Source of the DNA: SHAN690 sp040221375 | Lineage (GTDB): Bacteria; Bacteroidota; Bacteroidia; Flavobacteriales_G; Salibacteraceae | Assembly (NCBI GenBank): GCA_040221375.1 | Contig: JAVKEP010000019.1 | Coordinates: 62,001 to 126,000, forward strand | DNA: 64,000 nucleotides | Direction of reading: 5' to 3' | In this document: one piece after another, positions 17,973 through 26,319 of the stretch | Layout: each line of letters opens with the position of its first letter | How positions within the stretch are numbered: position 1 is the stretch's first letter | Notes under the pieces: model-generated | The model's input: the letters and a program-made list of their open reading frames with translations, nothing else | Database searches by the model: none | Told to the model about the DNA's origin: nothing | Program-made: the position numbers and the translations under genes

Positions 17973-19628
17973 ATGATTCCAAAAATAGATCCGACTAAAA
18001 CCGCCGCTTGGCAAGCGCTCAAGGCGCATTTCGATGACGTCTGTGAGGTACACATGAACGACCTGTTTCAAAGTGACCCCAATAGATTCGAGCGATTCTC
18101 CATGGTGGAGAGGAATGTGTTTATGGATTTCAGCAAACACCGAATCACTGAAGATACGCTGGACCTTTTGCAAGCATTGGCTACAGAGTGCCATGTGAAG
18201 GAGGGAATTCAAGCGATGTTTAACGGTGAGTTGCTCAACGAGACCGAGGGTAGGGCAGTGCTGCATACGGCATTGCGCAACACCACCGACCGACCGGTAT
18301 ATCTCAAAAGTGTCGACGTCATGACGGATGTTAGGCGCGTAAAAGCAAAAATGCGAGCGTTTTCAGAGCGAGTCATTGCCGGAGATCACAGAGGATTCAC
18401 CGGTAAGACTATAGCATCCATCGTCAACATAGGCATCGGCGGTTCGGACCTCGGACCCTGCATGGTTGTGGAGGCGTTAAAGCATTACGGCAATCACCTC
18501 GATGTACGATTTGCCTCCAACGTAGATGCCAATCATATTGTTGAAGTGTGCAAGGACCTCGATCCCGAAACAACCCTCTTTGTCATTGCCTCCAAAACCT
18601 TCACCACGCAGGAAACCATGACCAATGCACACTCAGCCAGGGCTTGGTTGGTAGATTCCATCGGGTCTGAAGATTGCGTTAAAAACCATGTTGTGGCGGT
18701 TTCTACCAATCAAGAAGCGGCAGTGGACTTTGGCATCGACCCGGAGAACCTCTTTGAGTTTTGGGACTGGGTGGGTGGAAGGTTCTCCTTGTGGGGTGCC
18801 GTCGGATTATCGATCATGCTTGCGATTGGGCCTGATAGGTTTGAACAACTGCTGGAGGGAGCGGAGCTTGTGGATCAACAAGTCAAGGATAAAGGAACGC
18901 TCAGCATGCCTGGGATACTTGCTTTGTTGAGTCTGTGGTATGGCAATTTTTTTCACGCAGAAACGCATGCCATCTTGCCATACGATCAATACCTCCATCG
19001 GCTCCCAGCATTTCTTCAGCAGGCTGATATGGAGAGCAATGGAAAGTCGGTCGATAGAAACGGGAACAAAATTGCTTACCAAACTGGCGCTGTAATCTGG
19101 GGAGAGCCAGGAACGAATGGTCAACACGCTTTCTACCAACTGATTCACCAAGGAACAGCGCTGATTCCTTCAGACTTCATTGCCTTCGCCGTGCCGCTCC
19201 ATCGGCTTTCAGACCACCACGACAAGCTGTTGGCCAACTGTTTCGCGCAGAGCATGGCGATGATGCAGGGCAAATCGGCCGAGGCCGTCAAATCCGAAAT
19301 GCGAAAGGAGGGAAGTACGGAAGAGGAAATGAACCGCTTGCATCCATACAGGACATTTGAAGGAAACATCCCATCTACCACGCTCTTGATCGAGAAATTG
19401 ACTCCCCGCAGCTTGGGTCAGTTGATCGCCATCTACGAGCATAAAATATTGATAGAAGGCCTCATTCTCAATGTGTACAGCTTTGACCAATGGGGAGTAG
19501 AGCTAGGAAAACAGCTGGCAAAACCGATCTTGTCTGAGATTGCCGGGAGCGAAGATTCGACGTCCATGGACCAGAGTACAAAAGGATTACTGCGAATATT
19601 GCGGAACTTTAAACTAGACGCTACGTAG
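17973..19628 (+). CDS. pgi: Glucose-6-phosphate isomerase
   Basis: Interconverts glucose 6-phosphate and fructose 6-phosphate in glycolysis/gluconeogenesis. The 551-residue length is normal for the long bacterial form. Motifs are NIGIGGSDLGPCMV (about residue 150), IASKTFTTQETMTNA, FWDWVGGRFSLWGAVGLS and, with the catalytic region, GEPGTNGQHAFYQLIHQG. I took ATG 17973 (MIPKIDPTKT) because the longer frame starts in the terminator. A LytTR regulator gene follows after 14 bases. Confidence 0.97.
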   Translation: MIPKIDPTKTAAWQALKAHFDDVCEVHMNDLFQSDPNRFERFSMVERNVFMDFSKHRITEDTLDLLQALATECHVKEGIQAMFNGELLNETEGRAVLHTALRNTTDRPVYLKSVDVMTDVRRVKAKMRAFSERVIAGDHRGFTGKTIASIVNIGIGGSDLGPCMVVEALKHYGNHLDVRFASNVDANHIVEVCKDLDPETTLFVIASKTFTTQETMTNAHSARAWLVDSIGSEDCVKNHVVAVSTNQEAAVDFGIDPENLFEFWDWVGGRFSLWGAVGLSIMLAIGPDRFEQLLEGAELVDQQVKDKGTLSMPGILALLSLWYGNFFHAETHAILPYDQYLHRLPAFLQQADMESNGKSVDRNGNKIAYQTGAVIWGEPGTNGQHAFYQLIHQGTALIPSDFIAFAVPLHRLSDHHDKLLANCFAQSMAMMQGKSAEAVKSEMRKEGSTEEEMNRLHPYRTFEGNIPSTTLLIEKLTPRSLGQLIAIYEHKILIEGLILNVYSFDQWGVELGKQLAKPILSEIAGSEDSTSMDQSTKGLLRILRNFKLDAT

Positions 19629-19642
19629 ATAAGCAAAGCACT

Positions 19643-20332
19643 TTGTCAGAACCGCTCAACATATTGGTCGTCGAGGACGAGAGCTTGATCGCAGAAATGA
19701 TCAAGGTGATGCTAGAAGACATGGGTCATCGCGTGCCCTTCGTGGCCTATAACTACCGAACCGCCTTGCGCTATTTGGACGAAGAAGAAGTGGGATTTGC
19801 CATATTCGATATCAATTTGAAAGATGGGGCAGAAGGCATAGAACTGGCTAAAATTGCTGGATCGAGAAGGATTCCCTTTATGTTTCTAACGTCGTATTCG
19901 GACAAAGCGACAATCGACACGGCCAAGGTTGCCAAGCCTGGAGCCTACGTTATGAAGCCGTTTAGCGAAGAGGAATTGTATTCTGGAATCGAGATGTCAT
20001 TGATGCATTTATCCCAACAGAAAGAAAGCGTAGTGAGCATTAAAGATGGAAACCGCAACATCCTAATTAAAACGGATGAAATCATCTTTGCCAAGGCAGA
20101 CAATGTGTACGTGGAGATCTATACCACTTCTAAACGACACTTGGTGCGGCAATCGCTGACGGCTTTCTCAAAGTCATTTTCGAGTCAAGATTTCATTCGC
20201 GTTCACCGATCCTTCATGGTCAATAAAAAATTCATCACAACTCACAATAGATCTAGCATTCACTTAGGCGAATACGAAGTTCCAATCTCGCGAACGTACA
20301 AAGAGACAGTGCTTTCGCGACTAGGTGCCTGA
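19643..20332 (+). CDS. LytTR response regulator
   Basis: A 229-residue cytoplasmic regulator. The receiver domain (1-120) has the acidic pair VVEDES, phospho-acceptor Asp56 in FAIFDINLKDG, FLTSYSD and the Lys in VMKPFSEEEL. The LytTR DNA-binding domain (about 130-229) has DEIIFAKADNVYVEIYT and FIRVHRSFMVNKKFI. The start is TTG; no ATG upstream is in frame and the receiver begins at once. There is no adjacent kinase gene. Regulators of this class bind direct repeats upstream of promoters. Confidence 0.9.
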   Translation: MSEPLNILVVEDESLIAEMIKVMLEDMGHRVPFVAYNYRTALRYLDEEEVGFAIFDINLKDGAEGIELAKIAGSRRIPFMFLTSYSDKATIDTAKVAKPGAYVMKPFSEEELYSGIEMSLMHLSQQKESVVSIKDGNRNILIKTDEIIFAKADNVYVEIYTTSKRHLVRQSLTAFSKSFSSQDFIRVHRSFMVNKKFITTHNRSSIHLGEYEVPISRTYKETVLSRLGA

Positions 20333-20401
20333 AAATTTGCTTGGACATGAATTTATTATCATACATCGAATAAAATTGTGGCGGTGATTCAGAATTAATT
20401 C

Positions 20402-20409
20402 TATATTTG
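20402..20409 (+). promoter_or_regulatory. -7 promoter box of a candidate small RNA
   Basis: TATATTTG is an exact TAnnTTTG match lying in a gene-free stretch. A TTG at about 20377 is 23 bases upstream and could serve as the -33 box. Confidence 0.45.
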
Positions 20410-20415
20410 GAATAG

Positions 20416-20509
20416 AAAGAACAACCGAAAGGTTTTCACATAATCCTCAATCCGTAGCATGGCGATTTTTTAAATCGCTAGCCGGCCCTCTCGGGCCGGT
20501 TTTTTTTTT
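20416..20509 (+). ncRNA. Candidate small structured RNA after the LytTR regulator gene
   Basis: The 243 bases between the LytTR gene and the sugar operon hold no gene on either strand. An exact -7 box (20402) is followed by three hairpins in a row: AACC-GAAA-GGTT (20423-20434), GCGATTT-TTT-AAATCGC (20462-20478) and a GC-rich terminator (20482-20499) with about ten T. This predicts a transcript of about 95 nucleotides. It could also be just a long 3' tail of the regulator mRNA. I do not recognise a known RNA family; it lacks the SRP GGAA-loop signature. Confidence 0.35.
20482..20509 (+). terminator. Rho-independent terminator
   Basis: A perfect 7-bp GC stem (CCGGCCC/GGGCCGG), loop TCTC, followed by ten T. 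It ends the LytTR gene transcript and/or the candidate small RNA. Confidence 0.93.
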
Positions 20510-20526
20510 GCTTTCATTTTCATGGA

Positions 20527-20555
20527 ACAAAAAAAGCAGGACGATTGCCCTGCTT
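20527..20555 (-). terminator. Terminator of the CDP-sugar operon
   Basis: Read on the minus strand, a 7-bp stem (AAGCAGG/CCTGCTT) is followed by a run of seven T, 21 bases after the last gene of the sugar operon. Confidence 0.88.
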
Positions 20556-20575
20556 CCCATGTGCTGTTACGTTGA

Positions 20576-21787
20576 TTAGAATTTCGCTAAGAACTCAGAT
20601 ACCTGTTCTTTTACATGCGCTTTCATTTCTGATGTAAGTCCGTGGTGACACGCGAGTAGCATGCCACCCCGCATAACGCGATCAGCTTCTGGATAACCTT
20701 CCGCTGAGCGCTTGCAATCGACGTCCTTAAAGCCGGGTTGACGCAAGATGTTTCCGGTAAAGACCGTTCGGGTCTGGATGTTTCTCTTTTCCAAGAAAAT
20801 TTGCATCTCCGAGCGCTTGAATGGAGCATCATCTCTCAAGGTCAGGGCCAATGCCAACCAACCGGTTCTGCTGTTTGGAAGCTGTTTCGGTAGGATGAAC
20901 CATTCTTCGTATTGCTTAAAGAATGCGGCCATTTCAGCAAAGTTCTTTTCTCTTTCGGCTATGTTGTGATCCAACTTACTCAGCTGTACCAGACCGAAAG
21001 CAGCACCCATTTCCGAAGGCTCGATGTTGTAGCCAGGCTCGGCAAAAATGAACTTACTGTCGTACGGAATGCCATCAACTTCTACGTTGAATCGGTTCTC
21101 AATCGCCTCTGATTCAATGAATAGGCTCGAAGAGCGCCCCCATGAGCGAAGCAGCTTTCCGCGCTCAAAATGGTCCTTGTTGCGTACGGTCAGCATGCCG
21201 CCATTTCCAGCGCAATTGATCACGTGCGAACCGTAGAAGCTGGTGACCGACATGTCTGAATATTTCCCAGCACTCTCGCCATGAATAGTAGCCCCTAGCG
21301 TGTCTGCAGAATCCTCAATGACAAATAAATTGTGCTTTTCGGCGATCGCTTTCAGTTTTTCCCAGTTGGGCAAGTTGCCGATCAAGTTAGGAATCATCAG
21401 TGCCTTGGTGTTAGCAGAAATCATTGCCTCAACCTTGTCCGCGTCGATGTTATAGGTGCCTTCTTCTACGTCCACAAAGGAAGGCACGAGCTTACCTCGC
21501 ACTAGGGGCGCAACCGTAGTAGAGAAGGTGAGTGCAGGAGTAATCACCTCGCTTCCTTGAGGTAAATTCATCAACTCGACCGCCAAGTAATTTGCCGAAG
21601 ACCCACTGTTGAGCATGATGCCGTACGGCTTGTCAAACAATTTGGCTACGCGATCTTCCATCTCCCGTACGTTCTTGCCCATCTGGGTGCTTGTACGCAG
21701 TACATTGACCACAGCTTCTATCTCTTCTTCTCCATGAACCGTCATTCCGTAAGGCACGCGGATCATCTCTTTGGTGTCCTTGCTCAT
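20576..21787 (-). CDS. CDP-4-keto-6-deoxyglucose 3-dehydratase-like (DegT family, His active site)
   Basis: A 403-residue PLP/PMP enzyme of the DegT/DnrJ/EryC1/StrS fold. In ordinary sugar aminotransferases the cofactor Lys sits in SFYATKN-type motifs; here the same place reads TSFYGSHVINCAGNGG, so His188 replaces Lys. This marks a 3-dehydratase (E1/RfbH or ColD type) rather than an aminotransferase. Only three cysteines are visible (192, 368, 387 approximately), not the four-Cys set of the [2Fe-2S] E1 enzymes, which points to ColD-like chemistry without an iron-sulphur cluster. Last gene of the CDP-sugar operon; it starts three bases after the reductase stop. Confidence 0.82.
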   Translation of the reverse strand: MSKDTKEMIRVPYGMTVHGEEEIEAVVNVLRTSTQMGKNVREMEDRVAKLFDKPYGIMLNSGSSANYLAVELMNLPQGSEVITPALTFSTTVAPLVRGKLVPSFVDVEEGTYNIDADKVEAMISANTKALMIPNLIGNLPNWEKLKAIAEKHNLFVIEDSADTLGATIHGESAGKYSDMSVTSFYGSHVINCAGNGGMLTVRNKDHFERGKLLRSWGRSSSLFIESEAIENRFNVEVDGIPYDSKFIFAEPGYNIEPSEMGAAFGLVQLSKLDHNIAEREKNFAEMAAFFKQYEEWFILPKQLPNSRTGWLALALTLRDDAPFKRSEMQIFLEKRNIQTRTVFTGNILRQPGFKDVDCKRSAEGYPEADRVMRGGMLLACHHGLTSEMKAHVKEQVSEFLAKF

Positions 21788-21790
21788 CGC

Positions 21791-22672
21791 TTATTGGGGT
21801 GTGTTGTTAAGTTGTTTCAAATAGTCGTCGACATTCGACCAGCGAAAGTCGGGAAATTCTTGGTTGAATTTAGCTGCGTTCATGCCTCCAAGAAGTGGGC
21901 GGGCTGCAGACTGACCTAAATCCGAAGTTAGAACAGGAATCATAGAAACTCCCTCATGTCCAAAATAACTCGCTACACGCTGGGCGAGCTGAATTCGGTT
22001 GAGGTAATCGGTTCCTGCAAAATGAAAGATACCACGATGCGCAGATGACAATAACAAGTGGATCGCACGTGCTACGTCCCAAGCATTCACTGGGGTTGCA
22101 TACTGGTCGTAGGGCAACGTCAGTTCCATCGGCCCACCTTTCCGCATACCAGCGCTTAGTCGGGCTATGAAGTTCTTGCCCCTGATTTCATCGCCATAGA
22201 CGTTCGTAATGCGGCAAATCAAATGATCTGGCAAATGGGTTCGCACGTGCTCCTCGGCTGCTAATTTGTGCGCACCGTACACGCTCAGCGGGTTGGTAGG
22301 ATCTTCTTCTGTATAAAATCCCTTGCTTCCGTCAAACACGTAGTCTGTACTTAAATACACAAAGCGAGCCCCAAAGGCATTGGCGAGTTCAACTGCTTTG
22401 ATGGTAGACTTCACCGTCTTTTCGTAACTCTCTTCAGGATGCTCCTCACAATAATCTACCCAAGTCAAAGCTCCACAATGCACGATCGCCTCTGGCCTAA
22501 ACGCTTCTACCATCTTCAGGTCGTTTTCGCTCGGTGCAAGCGTATTGAAGTAGGAAGTCTCCTCGGTTTCAAACGTATAATGCGTGCCGAGGCAAGCGTG
22601 GCCTTGCGCAGTAAAATGCTTCAGGCAATTCCCTCCTACTAACCCCGATGCTCCTAAAATCAATATTCTCAT
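21791..22672 (-). CDS. RmlD-like NAD(P)-dependent sugar 4-reductase
   Basis: A 293-residue extended SDR with RmlD-type substrate domain. It opens with RILILGASGLVGGNCLKHF and has YLSTDYVFDGSKGFYTEED and VYGAHKLAAEEHV, with the catalytic YxxxK in SVYGAHK. RmlD-like enzymes reduce a 4-keto nucleotide sugar; in the ascarylose pathway AscF does this last step. I took ATG 22672 because the Rossmann motif starts there and the longer frame runs into DUF4105. The start overlaps the DUF4105 stop by four bases (ATGA). Confidence 0.88.
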   Translation of the reverse strand: MRILILGASGLVGGNCLKHFTAQGHACLGTHYTFETEETSYFNTLAPSENDLKMVEAFRPEAIVHCGALTWVDYCEEHPEESYEKTVKSTIKAVELANAFGARFVYLSTDYVFDGSKGFYTEEDPTNPLSVYGAHKLAAEEHVRTHLPDHLICRITNVYGDEIRGKNFIARLSAGMRKGGPMELTLPYDQYATPVNAWDVARAIHLLLSSAHRGIFHFAGTDYLNRIQLAQRVASYFGHEGVSMIPVLTSDLGQSAARPLLGGMNAAKFNQEFPDFRWSNVDDYLKQLNNTPQ

Positions 22673-23847
22673 GCTTCGGTGTGCGTTGGTAATGGTAGGC
22701 GCCAGTTGACGAAAGCGCGAAAAATTCCGGCGATGATCAAGGGCAATACGGCGAGGTGGAGCATTTGAGGCAATACCGGAAACGTGATCAACGTAAGGAT
22801 CAAAATTCCCCCGTAGAACAGCCAATAGTAACGGCGAAACCGCGTAATAGCCAGGAAGGGGAGCGCAAGCCAGTGCGTTGGCCACGCCCAGAGGATGTTG
22901 AGGTTGTTGACAGTTCCCATGTGATCAGAAATGAACCAGAGGAAAAAAACCAGTATTCCAACGGCGCCGGTAATTAATAGGTAAAACACGTCCAGCCCAA
23001 TCCAAAGAGAGCCCCTTCGGTACCCCAGTGCAGATAAGGAAAGAAGCACGCCACACAGGATCCACATCAAAGGAATGGGATCCGTGATGGACCATTTCAA
23101 TTTCCATTCTGGGCTTTCCAATAACGTGCGCGTTTGTTTTACCAACGGACGCCCTTCCAATGTGGCTCCAGTGTACGCCCGCATCAATTCGTTTGGAAGA
23201 AACACGTAGTCAGCATTGCCTACAACCTTGTCGCAAGGTAGCCCAAGGCCGATATCGATCCCTAAATCACCCCATGGGTGGAAGACAAGGTACTCATCGA
23301 TCATGTTGCGAAAAGTCGGTTTTCCCGAGCGCTGCATATCTGGAAATTGAATGTTTCCATCGGCGAGTACGGAATCCAATACGTCGCGCAATCGAGAGGA
23401 GCAATTGTCGTAGAAGAAGTCGTACAAATAATACTTATTCTCTGGTTCCGCATTCCAAACCAAGAAGTCAAACACGGCCTGTTTTTGCTCCAACGACAGA
23501 TCCAAGATCTGTTCGATGACCCCGCGATTTTCGTATTGGTAGGCGCGCATAAAACCACTCATCGAATTGGGCGACAACATGTAGTTCAATTGGCCCATGG
23601 TGAAGTTGTAATAGAAGTCTTCGTCAAATGAAAACGTACCGTAATTGAACACAACGTCCAAGTCGTTTTCGTGGTCCACCACCCGCATTGCACTGTGCCC
23701 GAAGAGCGCATAAAGCTCCTCGCCTGGACTGCAGGTGAGCAACGAAACTTCGGCGCTTTCGCTTAAGATAATCTGAGCATTCGAGTTGAAAAACACTCCG
23801 ATTAAAAGTATCGTAATCAGTATCTTATGCCTAAGTACATTAAGCAT
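22669..23847 (-). CDS. DUF4105 membrane protein within the sugar operon
   Basis: About 392 residues: a signal-type N-terminus (LRHKILITILLIGVFFNSNAQ), a DUF4105 domain of about 220 residues (GEELYALFGHSAMRV, FNYGTFSFD, FFYDNCSSRLRD) and five membrane segments in the last 150 residues. The Cys/His-containing motifs (YDNCSSR, FGHSA) resemble a papain/NlpC-like or LPS-processing hydrolase site, but the family is uncharacterised. ATG 23847 overlaps the epimerase stop by eight bases (ATGCTTAA); the longer frame would need TTG. It overlaps neighbours on both sides, so it is a true operon member and may act on the surface glycan. Confidence 0.85.
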   Translation of the reverse strand: MLNVLRHKILITILLIGVFFNSNAQIILSESAEVSLLTCSPGEELYALFGHSAMRVVDHENDLDVVFNYGTFSFDEDFYYNFTMGQLNYMLSPNSMSGFMRAYQYENRGVIEQILDLSLEQKQAVFDFLVWNAEPENKYYLYDFFYDNCSSRLRDVLDSVLADGNIQFPDMQRSGKPTFRNMIDEYLVFHPWGDLGIDIGLGLPCDKVVGNADYVFLPNELMRAYTGATLEGRPLVKQTRTLLESPEWKLKWSITDPIPLMWILCGVLLSLSALGYRRGSLWIGLDVFYLLITGAVGILVFFLWFISDHMGTVNNLNILWAWPTHWLALPFLAITRFRRYYWLFYGGILILTLITFPVLPQMLHLAVLPLIIAGIFRAFVNWRLPLPTHTEA

Positions 23848-24388
23848 AGATAAAAGGCGATTCAAAATTCTTCAAGCCTTGAAAAGATTGGTCGCGATCG
23901 GATCGAATGGCTTGTTCAACGGGCCAGTCGAAATCAAAGGAATCAATTCGTATTCCGTCGTCGGCGTTGGGGGCATGCACCGTTGATGTCAAGTACACCA
24001 TGCACGTATTGTCTTCCATTACGGCGAAGCCGTGGGCCACACCTTTGGGTAGGTAGACAGCCTTGTGGTTGGTACCGCTTAGCTCTACGGTCGCAACCTT
24101 GCCATAGGTCGGACTTCCGATTCGGATGTCGAGGATCACGTCGAGTAACCGACCTGAAGTGCAGTAGACGATTTTGGCGTGGTCAAATGGAGGGTGTTGG
24201 AAATGCATTCCTCGGATTACCCCTTTTTGGTTAGTAGAGTAGAAGCTCTCTTGGAATTCGCTTTCGAGTCCTTGTTTTTCAAGCGTGTTTTTATGGTAAG
24301 TCTTAACGAACATCCCACGTTCGTCGCCTGCATGAAACAGGTCGATCTCAAACACTCCAGGTATGTTCGTTTCTTTAAACTGTTCCAT
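23840..24388 (-). CDS. dTDP-4-dehydrorhamnose 3,5-epimerase family (RmlC-like)
   Basis: A 182-residue cupin of the RmlC family: ERGMFVKTYHKN, FYSTNQKGVIRGMHFQ with the catalytic His after RG, LDVILDIRIGSPTYGK and VAHGFAVMEDN. Family members epimerise C3 and/or C5 of 4-keto sugars. In this CDP-sugar context it is more likely an AscE-like 5-epimerase than a rhamnose enzyme. ATG 24388 (MEQFKETNIPG) fits the family start; the longer frame runs in the dehydratase gene. It overlaps the 3' end of the dehydratase gene by 14 bases. Confidence 0.9.
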   Translation of the reverse strand: MEQFKETNIPGVFEIDLFHAGDERGMFVKTYHKNTLEKQGLESEFQESFYSTNQKGVIRGMHFQHPPFDHAKIVYCTSGRLLDVILDIRIGSPTYGKVATVELSGTNHKAVYLPKGVAHGFAVMEDNTCMVYLTSTVHAPNADDGIRIDSFDFDWPVEQAIRSDRDQSFQGLKNFESPFIYA

Positions 24389-25454
24389 GTCCTCCCAACG
24401 CAAAGAATTGTTCGATCTGGCCTTGGGTGAATTCCAAGGCATTGTTTCGTCCGTTTTTGTACCAATGGATGGTCCATTCCACTGCCTCATCCGAGCTGAA
24501 TCGAGGTTCCCAGTTGAGTTTGGCCTTGGCCTTCTCAATGGCGAGTTTCAAGGTGCCAGCTTCGTGCGGTTTCTCAGAGAGTTCAGGACTTTCGTAGGAC
24601 CCTGAACCCCAATGGTCTATGGCGAGTTGACACATGTCCTGCACCGTGCGTTCGTCCTCTGGTCGGGGGCCGAAGTTGAATCCCTCCGCATAAGCCCTGG
24701 GATCATCGGCCATTTTGGACGCGAGCAACAAGTATCCGCTGAGCGGGTCCAGTACATGTTGCCACGGCCGCACGGCCTTGGGATTTCTCAGTACAATGGA
24801 TTCACCAGCAATCAATGCGCGCGCAATGTCAGGAACCAATCGATTTTCGCTCCAATCGCCTCCGCCGATGACATTTCCACTGCGCGCCGAGGCGATGCTT
24901 TGTAAATGCATGTCGTAATTGTTTGGATGAAGAAATGAGTTACGGTACGAGCCTATTGCCAGCTCGGCACACGCCTTTGAATTGCTGTAGGGATCGAAAC
25001 CTCCGAGCCGAGCCGACTCCGGATAGGGTTCGCTCGTCTCAAAATTCTCATAGACCTTATCCGTGGTAATCATCACCGTCGTGCAGGCTTTCTTCAACGC
25101 GCGCAAGGCATCCATTACGTAGATGCTCCCCATTACATTCGTTTCGTAGGTCTCAACGGGAATGGCGTAGGAATCAATGACCAAGGCTTGGGCCGCCAAG
25201 TGAAAAACAAAATCCGGCTGGAAATCGAGAATTTCCTTTCTGACCCGTTCGCGGTTGCGCACATCTGCAATGACAGAGTCACACAATGCATCGCCGTTAA
25301 TCTGGTGGTAGAGGTCGTGCTTATTTTTGGGAGCAAGGGCAAACCCCTTGACGTCGGCACCCAGTTTGTGTAGCATGAGAAGCAGCCAAGCACCTTTGAA
25401 TCCGGTGTGACCGGTCAGAAATACTCTTTTACCCTTAAAAGACGCGTTCCACAT
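24375..25454 (-). CDS. rfbG: CDP-glucose 4,6-dehydratase
   Basis: A 359-residue extended SDR that makes CDP-4-keto-6-deoxyglucose from CDP-glucose. Motifs: GKRVFLTGHTGFKGAWL with the Rossmann glycines (this GHTGFKG form is typical of RfbG), FHLAAQALV, TDKVYENFE in place of the usual TDEVY and DPYSNSKACAEL with YxxxK. ARSGNVIGGGDWSENRLVPD is also characteristic. Start ATG lies six bases after the cytidylyltransferase stop. Confidence 0.94.
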   Translation of the reverse strand: MWNASFKGKRVFLTGHTGFKGAWLLLMLHKLGADVKGFALAPKNKHDLYHQINGDALCDSVIADVRNRERVRKEILDFQPDFVFHLAAQALVIDSYAIPVETYETNVMGSIYVMDALRALKKACTTVMITTDKVYENFETSEPYPESARLGGFDPYSNSKACAELAIGSYRNSFLHPNNYDMHLQSIASARSGNVIGGGDWSENRLVPDIARALIAGESIVLRNPKAVRPWQHVLDPLSGYLLLASKMADDPRAYAEGFNFGPRPEDERTVQDMCQLAIDHWGSGSYESPELSEKPHEAGTLKLAIEKAKAKLNWEPRFSSDEAVEWTIHWYKNGRNNALEFTQGQIEQFFALGGHGTV

Positions 25455-25460
25455 AATCCC

Positions 25461-26234
25461 TTACCAGTTTTTCCATTTCGGACGATCGTCCCACATGGCA
25501 TTGAGGTCGATATTGTCCCTAAGGGTATCCATGCATTTCCAAAACCCACTGTGCCGATACGCAGCCAATTGTCCTTCTTTAGTCAATTGCTCAAGGGGGT
25601 AGCGTTCCCACATCACGTCATCGGCATTGTCAGGCAGGTAATTGAATGCCTCTGGCTCGCAAATAAAGAATCCTGCATTGATCCATGCGCCGTCTTCCTT
25701 TGGTTTCTCGGCGAATTCTGTGACCGTATCGCTGCTGTCCAGTCCTATCATACCAAAACGGCTGCCCGGCTGTACGATGGTCATGGTGCAAGCCGCACCT
25801 TTTTCTTCGTGGAATTGAAGTTGTTTTTTCATGTCGATGTCGCACACGCCATCACCGTAGGTTAAAAGGAAGCGTTCGTTGCCTACGTATCGCTGCACAC
25901 GCTTCAGACGTCCAGCCGTCATGGTCTCCAATCCAGTGTCGACCAAGGTGACTTTGAAATTTTCAGCATTGCTGTTGTGGATGGTGAGATCGTTGTTGCT
26001 CAAATCCACCGTCATGTCAGAATTGTGCAGGAAGTAATGGTAGAAATACTCCTTTATCACGTAGCCTTTATATCCACAGCAAACGATGAATTCGTTGTGC
26101 CCGTATTCGGCATACATTTTCATGATGTGCCATAATATCGGTTTGCCACCGATTTCGATCATGGGCTTTGGTTTCAAATGGGATTCTTCGCTGATACGGG
26201 TTCCCTTTCCACCCGCAAAAATGACAACCTTCAT
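25461..26234 (-). CDS. rfbF: Glucose-1-phosphate cytidylyltransferase
   Basis: A 257-residue nucleotidyltransferase that makes CDP-glucose from CTP and glucose 1-phosphate. It opens with VIFAGGKGTRISEESHLKPK, where GGxGTR binds the nucleotide, followed by PKPMIEIGGKPILWHIM and, later, LTYGDGVCDIDM with the metal Asp. WINAGFFICEPEAF and FWKCMDTLRD complete the family pattern. It has its own exact -7 box 23 bases upstream, so this is probably the start of the CDP-sugar transcript proper. Confidence 0.95.
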   Translation of the reverse strand: MKVVIFAGGKGTRISEESHLKPKPMIEIGGKPILWHIMKMYAEYGHNEFIVCCGYKGYVIKEYFYHYFLHNSDMTVDLSNNDLTIHNSNAENFKVTLVDTGLETMTAGRLKRVQRYVGNERFLLTYGDGVCDIDMKKQLQFHEEKGAACTMTIVQPGSRFGMIGLDSSDTVTEFAEKPKEDGAWINAGFFICEPEAFNYLPDNADDVMWERYPLEQLTKEGQLAAYRHSGFWKCMDTLRDNIDLNAMWDDRPKWKNW

Positions 26235-26256
26235 GTGTGGTCTTTAGGATTTGCAA

Positions 26257-26264
26257 CAAATATA
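26257..26264 (-). promoter_or_regulatory. -7 promoter box of rfbF
   Basis: On the minus strand TATATTTG matches TAnnTTTG exactly, 22 bases before the rfbF ATG. It separates the glycosyltransferase gene upstream from the CDP-sugar genes, giving the latter a promoter of their own. Confidence 0.5.
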
Positions 26265-26319
26265 AGGGCCCCAAGGAAGAGGAGGGGTTAAGATTTCGTA
26301 ATGCCAAGAATGAAACGAA

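Noticed and set aside
20416..20509. Candidate RNA as the signal recognition particle RNA
   Set aside because: No GGAA-tetraloop helix 8 signature is present.
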